Assembly (NCBI GenBank): GCA_964444685.1
Contig: CAYUIG010000095.1
Location: 1 to 6,571 of the forward strand
Source: CAYUIG01 sp964444685
GTDB lineage: Bacteria > Gemmatimonadota > Gemmatimonadetes > Longimicrobiales > RSA9
Length of the DNA: 6,571 bases
Reading direction: 5' to 3'
A model generated the notes under the pieces. That model was given only the letters and a program-made list of their open reading frames with translations. It did not search any database and had not been told where the DNA came from. Positions within the stretch are counted from its first letter, which is position 1; every line of letters starts with the position of its first letter. The translations under genes and the position numbers were made by a program. Below, in pieces: positions 1 to 5,231 of the stretch.

Positions 1-337
1 GGATCAGCACGACCAGCTCCGACTTCGTGCGCGGGCTGCACGCCAGGTAGTTGTCCACCTTCGTGACGTCCGGCACGTTCTGGTTCTCCAGCTCGGCGAC
101 GGCCGTGCCGCAGACACCCTGGCCGACCTCGATCTTCGCGTGCTCCGTCGGCTCGCCCACATAGTTGTGGAGCCAGAGCATCTTCTCGTCGGCGTTGAAC
201 AGGTACACGCCCACGAAGTTGAAGTCCGTGGTCGTCGCCTTGATCTCCTTCACCACCGCGCGCAGGATGGCATCCGAGAGGTAGCCCCCGTCGCGCATCT
301 CCTGCACACGCTTCACCAGCTTCGCCGCATCCACCAT
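1..337 (-). CDS. GAF-domain protein, free methionine-R-sulfoxide reductase-like (partial, 3' end outside window)
   Basis: The ATG at 337 opens a frame that stays open for 112 residues to the window edge, so the C-terminus is missing. A purine-rich ribosome site (GAAGGGAA) lies about 8 bases before it. The protein reads as one GAF domain: an alpha-helical start, then a strand with FVGVYLFNADEKMLWLHNY, then VGQGVCGTAVAE (around 71-82) and NYLACSPRTKSELVVLI (96-112). The GVCG and ACxxxxxSE motifs are those of free methionine-(R)-sulfoxide reductase (MsrC/YebR), a cytosolic enzyme that reduces free Met-R-O. Cys76 and Cys100 are 24 residues apart, as are Cys94 and Cys118 of the E. coli enzyme as I recall it. 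The residue matching the third cysteine (Cys84 there) is His66 here, so activity or the recycling route may differ. It could instead be a ligand-sensing GAF protein. It starts 22 bases after the M42 gene stops and is probably co-transcribed with it. Confidence 0.8.
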   Translation of the reverse strand, partial: MVDAAKLVKRVQEMRDGGYLSDAILRAVVKEIKATTTDFNFVGVYLFNADEKMLWLHNYVGEPTEHAKIEVGQGVCGTAVAELENQNVPDVTKVDNYLACSPRTKSELVVLI

Positions 338-359
338 CGTTCGTTCCCTTCGTTGAGTT

Positions 360-1436
360 TCAGCGCGGCACGAGGTCCGCGTCCGCCTCGAGCTCGCGCA
401 CGAACGCGGCGATCAGCTTCGCCGTCTGCTCGAGATCCGCGAGACTCACCATCTCGTTCGGCGAGTGCATGTACCGGTTCGGTACGCTCAGCACGCCCGT
501 GGCCACACCCGCACGCGACAGATAGATCGCATCCGCATCCGTCGACGTGTACCTCGGCGACGCCGCGATCGTGTACGAGATCCCCGCACGCTCCGCAGCG
601 GCGACGAGTCGCTCGAATACCACCGGATGCGCCGCCGACCCGCGCGTGAGCACGGGACCACCGCCGAGCGAGTGCTCGCCCAGCTCCTTCTTCTCGACGC
701 CCGGCGCATCGGTGGCGAACGTCACGTCCACGACGAGCGCAACGTGCGGGTCGAGCCGGTACGCGCTCGTGCGCGCGCCGCCGCCCGCATAGCCGATCTC
801 CTCCTGCGCCGTGGCTACCGCTGCCACCATGGCGTTCGGCTTGTCTTGCGCCAGGAGTCGGAGGGCCTCGAGCACGACGAACGCGCCGATGCGGTTGTCG
901 ATCGAGCGCGACACGATGAGGCCATCGCCGAGCTCGACCGCCTGCGCATCGATCACGCCCGGATCACCGACACGGACGCCTCGTTCCTTTGTGCCGTCGC
1001 GATTCTTCGCGCCGATGTCGATCCAGAGGTCGGTGATCTTCGCGGCCTTCTCCTTCTCGTCGCCCTTGATCAGGTGGATCGGCTTCCGCCCGACCACGCC
1101 GATCACGCCCTTCGGATCGTTCGCGGTCAGGATGCGGATGCGCTGGCCCACCAGCACCTGCGGATCCCAGCCGCCGATCCCCTCGAAGTAGAGGTAGCCC
1201 TCGTCATCGATGTGCGTGACCATCACACCGATCTCGTCGATGTGGCCGGCCAGCATCACACGCGGCTTGCCATCCTCGTTGATCAGCGCGACCGAGTTGC
1301 CCGAGACATCCCCTTCGACCCGGTCCGCGACCTTCTGCGCTTCTTCCCGCCAGACACGCGCCGCCGGCGCCTCGAATCCGCTCGGCGCCGGGGTGTCCAG
1401 CAGTCGCTTGAGAAAGCCCTTCGATCGTTCGTCCAC
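360..1436 (-). CDS. M42 family metallo-aminopeptidase (FrvX/TET-like)
   Basis: This 358-residue protein has the usual length of M42 peptidases, cytosolic di-metal aminopeptidases that form large tetrahedral shells and trim short peptides. Visible family residues, in order: AGHIDEIG with ligand His65 and Asp67, SIDNR with bridging Asp180, AQEEIG with general base Glu212 and ligand Glu213, VVDVT with Asp237, and NRYMHSPNE with ligand His324. The interrupting beta-barrel segment (GGWDPQVLVGQRI, 88-100) is also present. All catalytic and metal positions are intact. I chose the GTG start at 1436 because it gives the normal N-terminus (short helix, then TPAPSGFE) and has GAGG about 8 bases upstream. 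The same start and ribosome site are preserved in the duplicated fragment near 4678. The gene precedes the GAF gene on the same strand; both could serve protein turnover or repair, which is inference. An exact substrate cannot be read from the sequence. Confidence 0.95.
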   Translation of the reverse strand: MDERSKGFLKRLLDTPAPSGFEAPAARVWREEAQKVADRVEGDVSGNSVALINEDGKPRVMLAGHIDEIGVMVTHIDDEGYLYFEGIGGWDPQVLVGQRIRILTANDPKGVIGVVGRKPIHLIKGDEKEKAAKITDLWIDIGAKNRDGTKERGVRVGDPGVIDAQAVELGDGLIVSRSIDNRIGAFVVLEALRLLAQDKPNAMVAAVATAQEEIGYAGGGARTSAYRLDPHVALVVDVTFATDAPGVEKKELGEHSLGGGPVLTRGSAAHPVVFERLVAAAERAGISYTIAASPRYTSTDADAIYLSRAGVATGVLSVPNRYMHSPNEMVSLADLEQTAKLIAAFVRELEADADLVPR

Positions 1437-1472
1437 TCGTCCGTCCTCGTTGCAAGCCCGGGAAGATGGGCC
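1194..1472. repeat. Left arm of a direct duplication (M42 gene start and upstream DNA)
   Basis: This stretch covers the first part of the M42 gene and 36 bases upstream of its start. It recurs in the same orientation at 4544-4714. The segment 1194-1259 matches 4544-4609 with three mismatches in 66 bases, and 1429-1472 matches 4671-4714 with two mismatches in 44. Between those blocks the right copy lacks 1325-1428 (104 bases) and a further 4 bases near 1265. The functional gene is this left copy. Confidence 0.85.
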
Positions 1473-1710
1473 GTTCGGGCCGCAGGTTCAACTGCCCGAG
1501 GTACGAGGTGATCGCGGGCGCAGCGCGAGGTGGGATCGTCGCGTGGGGCCTCGCTTCGCCGCACCCGGTTGTCGCGTTGCCCTCCCACGGGCCCCGCGGC
1601 AACGACAGGGCGGCAGCCTTGTGACAGCGCGAGCGCGGGGCAGATTGGCAATCCTATCGCGGGCGTCGGGATCCCCGTACATTGGCGCCGCCCCGGCCGG
1701 AGTGCCCCGC
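1437..1710. other. Non-coding region upstream of the M42 gene
   Basis: No convincing gene is seen on either strand; long open frames here are artefacts of high GC. The region must contain the peptidase promoter on the minus strand, but no clear -35/-10 pair is visible. It contains an imperfect inverted repeat: CGTTGCC at 1575-1581 pairs with GGCAACG at 1598-1604 across a 16-base loop that is itself GC-rich. It also contains the duplicated block at 1613-1655. Short islands (the CAACTGC near 1490 and CGAGGTGGGATCG near 1526) also match the region after 4730, so similarity to the right-hand copy continues patchily. Confidence 0.6.
1613..1655 (+). promoter_or_regulatory. Duplicated upstream block, copy 1 (candidate promoter/operator)
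   Basis: The block begins GCAGCCTTGTGACAGC and ends GGCAATCCT. It aligns with 5162-5205 with about five mismatches and one single-base gap over 44 columns. In both places it lies upstream of a plus-strand start codon: 56 bases before the ATG at 1711 here, 27 bases before the ATG at 5232 there. GTGACA resembles a -35 hexamer, but no well-spaced -10 follows (TTGGCAA is 19-20 bases on), so a promoter role is only suggested by conservation and position. It may be simple leftover from the duplication. Confidence 0.45.
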
Positions 1711-2067
1711 ATGCGACGCCGCCTTCCGCCCCGAATCGCCTCGTTCGCAGCGCTCGAGTTGGGTGTAACCTCCACCTCCTGCTCCGGCGACCCCCCGAAG
1801 TGCACGGACGACCCGGGGGCGCCCGAGCTCTCCTCAACGTCCGCCGCCACCTACCCCGCCGGCGAGTCAACCGGGTGGCTCGGCGCGACCCTGAGCCGAA
1901 CCACCGAGGCCGTCGTTTCAGTCCTTGCCGCCTGTCCCCGCATTCCTGAGTCGCTGACGCAGTGGACCGGTTTGACCATCGCGGCGCCGCAGCCGCTCGG
2001 CGATCAAGTTCGCGCAGGGCTGCGCGCCATCGACGCGATCACCGAAGAACTCGGAGAGGCACCATGA
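1711..2067 (+). CDS. Doubtful 118-residue ORF with lipoprotein-like start and TPR-protein-like tail
   Basis: I do not recognise this protein and it may not be a working gene. The ATG at 1711 has GGAG eight bases upstream. The start (MRRRLPPR, then a mildly hydrophobic stretch to STSC at residue 24, then SGDPP) looks like a worn lipoprotein signal peptide. The middle is low-complexity Ser/Thr/Pro/Gly with no fold signature. The last 20 residues, ending AITEELGEAP, match the end of the minus-strand TPR protein (ALSEELGEAP), and the stop overlaps the next start in an ATGA. The likely reading is a chimera or decayed remnant of a longer gene whose 3' end once preceded the DUF6090-like gene. The frame is also open well upstream of 1711, which in such GC-rich DNA means little. 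Confidence 0.3.
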   Translation: MRRRLPPRIASFAALELGVTSTSCSGDPPKCTDDPGAPELSSTSAATYPAGESTGWLGATLSRTTEAVVSVLAACPRIPESLTQWTGLTIAAPQPLGDQVRAGLRAIDAITEELGEAP

Positions 2068-2879
2068 TCCTCCGCCGCATCAGTGAGCATGTGAAAGCCC
2101 AGAACTGGACGGCCGTCGCGCTCGACTTCGTCATTGTCGTCGTCGGCATCTTCGTTGGTCTGCAAGTGCAGGAATGGTCTGGGCGGCGGGCCATGAGCGA
2201 GCGAACGGCGCTTCTGATGCAACGGCTCGAAGCTGACTTCGGGGTCGATGTCTGGATCGCGGGCCGCTTGCTTGATTACCACAAGCAAGTTGCCAATAAT
2301 GCGCAGATGACCCTCAATGACATAACCGGGCGAGAGACGATTCCGGATGAACAGCTCCTTGTTGCGGCGCATCGTGCCAGCCAGTTCAATCGGTTCAATA
2401 GAACATCGGGACTCTATGAAGAGCTTGTTGCGACCGGAGGCCTTGACCTTGTCTCCTCCAGCGCAATTGGATCAATCGCGGCGCTCTTCTACAAGACGAC
2501 GATTATCAGTGATTACGAAACCGACGGCAAATCTTCCGAGTACCGGCGTCTCTACAGAAGTCTGGTTCCGATCGACGTGCAACTGGTAGTCGCTGACCAA
2601 TGCGGAGACAGGAACCTGACTATCGACGAGATGATCGATGAGAAGAGCGTAATCGGCTATCCATGTACGCTGGATCTTCCGGCGGATCGCCTGGCGGAAG
2701 CAGCAGAAATTCTCAGGAGCGAGCCTGCGCTGGCTCCGGCTCTGCGCCACCGTATTGCGACGCTTGCGACGCAGAACCGCGATTTTGGAACCATCGTCGA
2801 CGCCATCCAGCCCTACCGGGCAGATCGAGAATCACTTCAGCGAAGCGCGGTCGGCACTGTTTGGGGAGGTCGTGAATGA
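2064..2879 (+). CDS. DUF6090-like single-pass membrane protein, copy 1 (intact)
   Basis: This is a 271-residue protein. The start at 2064 was chosen because the family N-terminus begins exactly there (MILRRISEHVKAQNW) and because it overlaps the previous stop as ATGA, implying coupled translation. A positively charged N-terminus is followed by one hydrophobic helix at about 16-37 (TAVALDFVIVVVGIFVGLQV), so the remaining 230 residues should face outward across the inner membrane. Near residue 113 the motif SGLYEELVATGGLDL matches the family's characteristic T/S-x-Y-x-E-L-x-x-S/T-G pattern, also seen in copy 3. The soluble part is mostly predicted helix and has no catalytic motif I can name. 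Base composition is visibly less GC-rich than the peptidase or lipoprotein genes, with codons such as AAT, ATA and TTG, suggesting acquisition. Family function is unknown to me, and assignment to DUF6090 itself is by memory of the pattern. Confidence 0.8.
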   Translation: MILRRISEHVKAQNWTAVALDFVIVVVGIFVGLQVQEWSGRRAMSERTALLMQRLEADFGVDVWIAGRLLDYHKQVANNAQMTLNDITGRETIPDEQLLVAAHRASQFNRFNRTSGLYEELVATGGLDLVSSSAIGSIAALFYKTTIISDYETDGKSSEYRRLYRSLVPIDVQLVVADQCGDRNLTIDEMIDEKSVIGYPCTLDLPADRLAEAAEILRSEPALAPALRHRIATLATQNRDFGTIVDAIQPYRADRESLQRSAVGTVWGGRE

Positions 2880-3277
2880 TCCTCCACCGCGTCATCGGTC
2901 ACGTGAAGGACCGGAGCTGGACGGTCCGTCGCGCTTGACTTCGTCATTGTCGTCGTTGGCGTGTTTATCGGAATCCAGGTATCGAACTGGAACGAAGCGC
3001 GCCAGGAACGCGCCTCCAGCAACAGATCGAACTTCGCCTGCACAGTGACTTTCAGCTGCTCGATGAAGCACTCACCGGCGCCTTGAACTATCAGGAGGAG
3101 ACCATCCTTGCGCCCGAGACGCTCAGAACCGCGATCAAACGCGGCGAGGCGCTGAGCGACGAGGCCACAGCGATCTACGGATTGCCGGCCTCCGTGCCAA
3201 CAGTCGAGGCGGCGTCAACCGTCCGGCCCCAGCGCGCTGCTACTTCGTTCTCGATGAGCGGCGGCAGATTTCGGTAA
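2876..3277 (+). pseudogene. DUF6090-like membrane protein, copy 2 (two indels, truncated)
   Basis: The ATG at 2876 overlaps the stop of copy 1 (ATGA) and begins a clear second family member, MILHRVIGHVKDRSW. An extra base at about 2925 (ACGGTCCG against ACGGCCG in copy 1) shifts the frame into a stop at 2936. Read one frame over, the membrane helix follows (ALDFVIVVVGVFIGIQVSNW). A missing base at about 3011-3018 then restores the original frame, giving LQQQIELRLHSDFQLLDEAL and so on. Family-like sequence ends near 3174, before the conserved Y-D/E-E-L motif. From there the frame runs antisense into the 3' end of copy 3 until the TAA at 3275-3277. The C-terminal half is therefore lost in any case. 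The two indels cancel exactly, so sequencing error remains possible for them, but not for the truncation. Confidence 0.75.
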
Positions 3278-3957
3278 AGCGTCGCCAGCGCCCGATAGGC
3301 CTGCAGCCGGTCGACCGTTTGCAGCCGGATTGCAGACACAGCCGAGGCCGTCTTCCTGTCTTTACACAATTCCCCAATGTCGTATTCGACCGAGGCCATT
3401 GACCCGTATTCGTCATAGGGTGTCACATCTGAAAACAGAACATTCTCCTCTACTGTGAATCGGTGATGCTCGGTAATTCGATAGACATTCTCGACCGACT
3501 GATTCATATGCGTGACCCGCCTGACGACATGCGAGAGCGCGGATTTGATTTCTTCGTTCTCAATGACGTCAAATTCGCCGCTTGACGTGAGTTCATCGTA
3601 GGTCCGGCTCGAGAAGATCGGTGCGTTGATATAGCCAAGGGTTGAAATGGCGTAGTCAATCTCTGGGCTGGCGTCAAGCGGAACCGCGCATTCGGCAAGC
3701 GCATCCAGAAACAGGGTCTGGCCTGCCGCCTGCCGCTCCAGCAGGCGCACCGTGCGATCTATGGTTGCAATGCTTTGCTGCAGGTCTTCGTGGAGACGAA
3801 CAAGATAGCCGTATTCTTTCGCGCGTTCGCCGCGCGCCGCGTTCCAGTTTGAGACCTGGATGCCGATGAAGACGCCAACAACGACGATGACGAAGTCGAT
3901 CCCGACCGCAAACCAGTTCTGCGCCTTTACGTGTTCGATGACGCGGCGAAGGGTCAT
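3175..3957 (-). CDS. DUF6090-like single-pass membrane protein, copy 3 (intact)
   Basis: This is a 260-residue protein starting MTLRRVIEHVKAQNW, with a membrane helix at about 16-37 (FAVGIDFVIVVVGVFIGIQV) followed by SNWNAAR, the family's usual junction into the soluble domain. A helical stretch follows (EDLQQSIATIDRTVRLLERQ). The motif SRTYDELTSSGEFDVIENEEI (about 116-136) corresponds to SGLYEELVATGGLDL of copy 1. The C-terminal helices (VDRLQAYRALATLYRNL) align loosely with the end of copy 1. The helix region resembles copy 2 more than copy 1 (VGVFIGIQVSNWN in both). The ATG overlaps the stop of the upstream TPR fragment as ATGA, so expression probably depends on that gene's transcript. It converges on copy 2 at its 3' end. 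It probably sits in the inner membrane with an extracytoplasmic domain; its partner and role are unknown. Confidence 0.82.
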   Translation of the reverse strand: MTLRRVIEHVKAQNWFAVGIDFVIVVVGVFIGIQVSNWNAARGERAKEYGYLVRLHEDLQQSIATIDRTVRLLERQAAGQTLFLDALAECAVPLDASPEIDYAISTLGYINAPIFSSRTYDELTSSGEFDVIENEEIKSALSHVVRRVTHMNQSVENVYRITEHHRFTVEENVLFSDVTPYDEYGSMASVEYDIGELCKDRKTASAVSAIRLQTVDRLQAYRALATLYRNLPPLIENEVAARWGRTVDAASTVGTEAGNP

Positions 3958-4543
3958 GGGGCCTCGCCGAGTTCTTCACTGAGTGCCTCGATCCTCGCCT
4001 CGGCTTCGCGCACCCGCTCCATGCCCCGGGCGTCGGCGTTCGCCCACTCCCGCGCGACGCGCTCGTAGGCCTCCACGGCGCGCGTGGTGTCGCCGGCTTC
4101 CTCGTTCAGCGGCCCCAATAGGAGCATGGCCTGAACGCCGAAGGTGCCGGCCAGCCGGGTATCGAGGAAGGAAGCCCCCCGCACGGCCTCCGAGAGGTGG
4201 ATGGCCTCCGCGGTCCGCCCCTCGCGAGCGGCGGCGTAGGTGCGGAGTTCGGGCCAGCAATCCGGGCATCCAAACGCGACGGCGGCCTCCCGGAGCGCCT
4301 GCAGGGTCCCTTCTGCCCGGCCGGTGACGGCATCGAGCAGAATCCGGACGCGCTGCAGATCGGCACGCTCGGCTTCAGAGGGACCGCGTTCCGAAACATG
4401 CGCGTCCCAATCCTCGATCACGGTCGTCGCCCGATCCCGGTCCTCCTGGAAGGCCAGCATGGCGAAAGGAACCACGAGGGACGCGCTTCGGGGTCGAGAG
4501 CCGCGAAGCTGTCATCGTCGAGAATGGCCCGGACGTGCGCGCG
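3954..4543 (-). pseudogene. C-terminal part of a TPR-containing signalling protein (truncated, frameshifted)
   Basis: From a GTG at 4475 the frame gives 173 residues with TPR-like helices: AAREGRTAEAIHLSEAV, then LLLGPLNEEAGDTTRAVEAYERVAREWANADARG, ending ALSEELGEAP. The order GCPDCWPELRTYAAAREG followed by LLGPLNEEAGDTxxAVEAYxRxxxxWxxAD is the pattern I know from the C-termini of long bacterial Ser/Thr kinase-TPR or ATPase-TPR regulators. The N-terminal catalytic or DNA-binding part is absent. Upstream of 4475 the adjacent frame continues the similarity (HVRAILDDDSFAALDPEARPSWFL), so a frameshift probably lies at about 4462-4480. Coding then ends abruptly at 4543, where the M42 remnant begins. 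The stop overlaps the DUF6090-like start (ATGA). The 173-residue piece may still be translated and could couple expression of copy 3. Whether the parent was a kinase is inference. Confidence 0.6.
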
Positions 4544-4678
4544 GTAACCCTCCTCATCGATGTGCGTGACCATCACACCGATCTCGTCGATGTGCCCGGC
4601 CAGCATCACGCCGAACCGCTCTCGTTGATCAGCGCGACCGAGCTGCCCGAGACATCCGCATCCACCCGGTTCGTCCAC
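4544..4678 (-). pseudogene. Remnant of the M42 peptidase gene start (right arm of the duplication)
   Basis: A GTG at 4678 with the same ribosome site as the real gene at 1436 starts MDE. Then 104 bases are missing, the reading runs in a wrong frame (PGGCGCLGQLGRADQRERFG), and a 4-base net loss restores the peptidase frame for VMLAGHIDEIGVMVTHIDEEGY. Because 104 plus 4 is divisible by three, the frame stays open. It stops matching the peptidase after EEGY, at 4544, and reads straight into the TPR fragment. It carries the His/Asp of the HxDEIG motif but none of the other metal ligands and cannot be an enzyme. The upstream flank 4679-4714 is also duplicated, so it may carry a working copy of the peptidase's start signals. 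Confidence 0.85.
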
Positions 4679-4714
4679 TCGTCCGTCCTCGTTGCCAGCC
4701 CAGGAAGATGGGCC
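4544..4714. repeat. Right arm of the direct duplication
   Basis: Same orientation as 1194-1472, about 3.35 kb to the right. The two matching blocks (4544-4609 and 4671-4714) are roughly 95% identical to their counterparts; the middle has small losses and a 104-base deletion. Together with the shared blocks at 1613-1655 and 5162-5205, this brackets the TPR/DUF6090 block. Confidence 0.85.
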
Positions 4715-4720
4715 TCTTCC

Positions 4721-4875
4721 ACTGCGGGATCAACTGCGGGCGGGGGCGGGGGCACGCGCGGGCGAGATGGGAACTGCGGGGGCGGGGGCACGCGCGGGCG
4801 AGGTGGGATCGGCGGGGGGCTGCCCGCTCGCTCGCGCCCGCCCCCGCAGTACCGCGCTCGCGCCTGCCCCGCAGT
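4721..4875. repeat. Cluster of five ACTGCGGG octamers in both orientations
   Basis: ACTGCGGG occurs at 4721-4728, 4733-4740 and 4773-4780 on the plus strand, and its complement CCCGCAGT at 4843-4850 and 4868-4875. The pair 4773-4786 and 4837-4850 is a perfect 14-base inverted repeat (ACTGCGGGGGCGGG) around a 50-base GC-rich spacer, enough for a large stem-loop. It could be a structured RNA element, a binding-site cluster or a by-product of local repeat growth. Confidence 0.6.
4732..4807 (+). repeat. Two-unit G-rich tandem repeat with G-quadruplex potential
   Basis: Unit 1 (4732-4771, 40 bases) and unit 2 (4772-4807, 36 bases) both run AACTGCGGG, a G-rich core, GCACGCGCGGGCGAG and a final GGG; they differ mainly by a 4-base indel in the core. 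Each fits the four-run G-quadruplex pattern with loops of 7 or less: 4738-4762 (loops 1, 1, 7) and 4778-4807 (loops 1, 7, 6). The left arm of the duplication has no such repeat at the matching place. Confidence 0.75.
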
Positions 4876-5016
4876 CCAAAGCGGGTCAACTTCCCGGATC
4901 GGAATGGCTGGATGGGGCCCGTTGAGCCTCCGAGGCGCCGGTATCCTGGAAACCGATGGCGTCGCGTTGATCGCGGAACCCACTCGGCTACCGGCAGGGT
5001 CGATTAGCGGGTACGG

Positions 5017-5105
5017 GGTCTTTCCGTCGATCATGCGGCTATTGGCAGCCGTTGCGTCGATCATGACATCGGCGGTCTTCCCGTCGATCGGGCGGCTGCC
5101 AAACC
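5017..5105. repeat. Degenerate direct repeat around TCTTtCCGTCGATC
   Basis: GGTCTTTCCGTCGATCATGC at 5017-5036 with GGCTATTGGCAGCC after it resembles GGTCTTCCCGTCGATCGGGC at 5074-5093 with GGCTGCCAAACC after it. A third piece, GCGTCGATCATG (5054-5065), lies between them. No function is evident. Confidence 0.45.
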
Positions 5106-5161
5106 AGAGCCAGCCTCAACGACAACCGCGACGTTACCAATCCGGCCGCAACGCGAGAACT

Positions 5162-5205
5162 GCAGGCTTGTGACAGCACCGGGCGCGGGGCAGCTTAGCA
5201 ATCCT
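5162..5205 (+). promoter_or_regulatory. Duplicated upstream block, copy 2 (candidate promoter/operator of the lipoprotein gene)
   Basis: Counterpart of 1613-1655: GCAGGCTTGTGACAGC at the left, GCGGGGCAGCTTAGCAATCCT at the right. It ends 27 bases before the ATG at 5232, a reasonable promoter position. GTGACA as -35 and TAGCAA as a -10-like element are 20 bases apart, longer than ideal. Retention here while the DNA to its left has diverged hints at selection, but two copies cannot prove it. Confidence 0.5.
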
Positions 5206-5231
5206 TTCCGATCCTCGAACGGGGGGATGCG

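Larger units (their letters stand above)
4715..5231. other. Non-coding, repeat-rich region before the lipoprotein gene
   Basis: No supported gene. Long open frames on both strands here encode low-complexity Gly/Arg/Pro/Ala strings created by the GC-rich repeats. Contents, left to right: G-rich tandem repeat (4732-4807), five copies of an octamer in both orientations (4721-4875), a short direct repeat GCTCGCGCC...CGCAGT (4830-4853 and 4855-4876), a degenerate pair around 5017-5105, and the block shared with the peptidase upstream region (5162-5205). It is the counterpart of 1473-1710 but about twice as long, so the repeats look like later expansions or insertions. Confidence 0.6.

Noticed and set aside
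140..649. 169-residue plus-strand open frame at the left
   Set aside because: Antisense to the GAF gene and the M42 3' end; Arg/Ser/Pro low-complexity with no domain.
465..1511. Long plus-strand open frame opposite the M42 gene
   Set aside because: Arg/Asp/Leu-rich nonsense typical of the antisense of a GC-rich gene; the opposite strand has every M42 catalytic motif.
1621..1683. Sigma-70 promoter (TTGGCA at 1645 with TACATT at 1678)
   Set aside because: Both hexamers look reasonable but the 27-base spacing is far from 17.
4721..4875. CRISPR-like array
   Set aside because: Only two direct units with no spacers between them; the remaining copies are inverted octamers.
4606..5064. 152-residue minus-strand open frame over the repeats
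   Set aside because: Proline/Arg strings from the tandem repeat, and its end lies in the wrong frame of the M42 remnant.
4535..5173. 212-residue plus-strand open frame through the repeat region
   Set aside because: Starts antisense to the M42 remnant and then translates the G-rich repeats into Gly/Arg strings; no family resemblance and no sensible ribosome site.
1194..5205. Composite transposon or integron
   Set aside because: The flanking repeats are host gene fragments, with no transposase, integrase, terminal inverted repeats or attC-like site inside.
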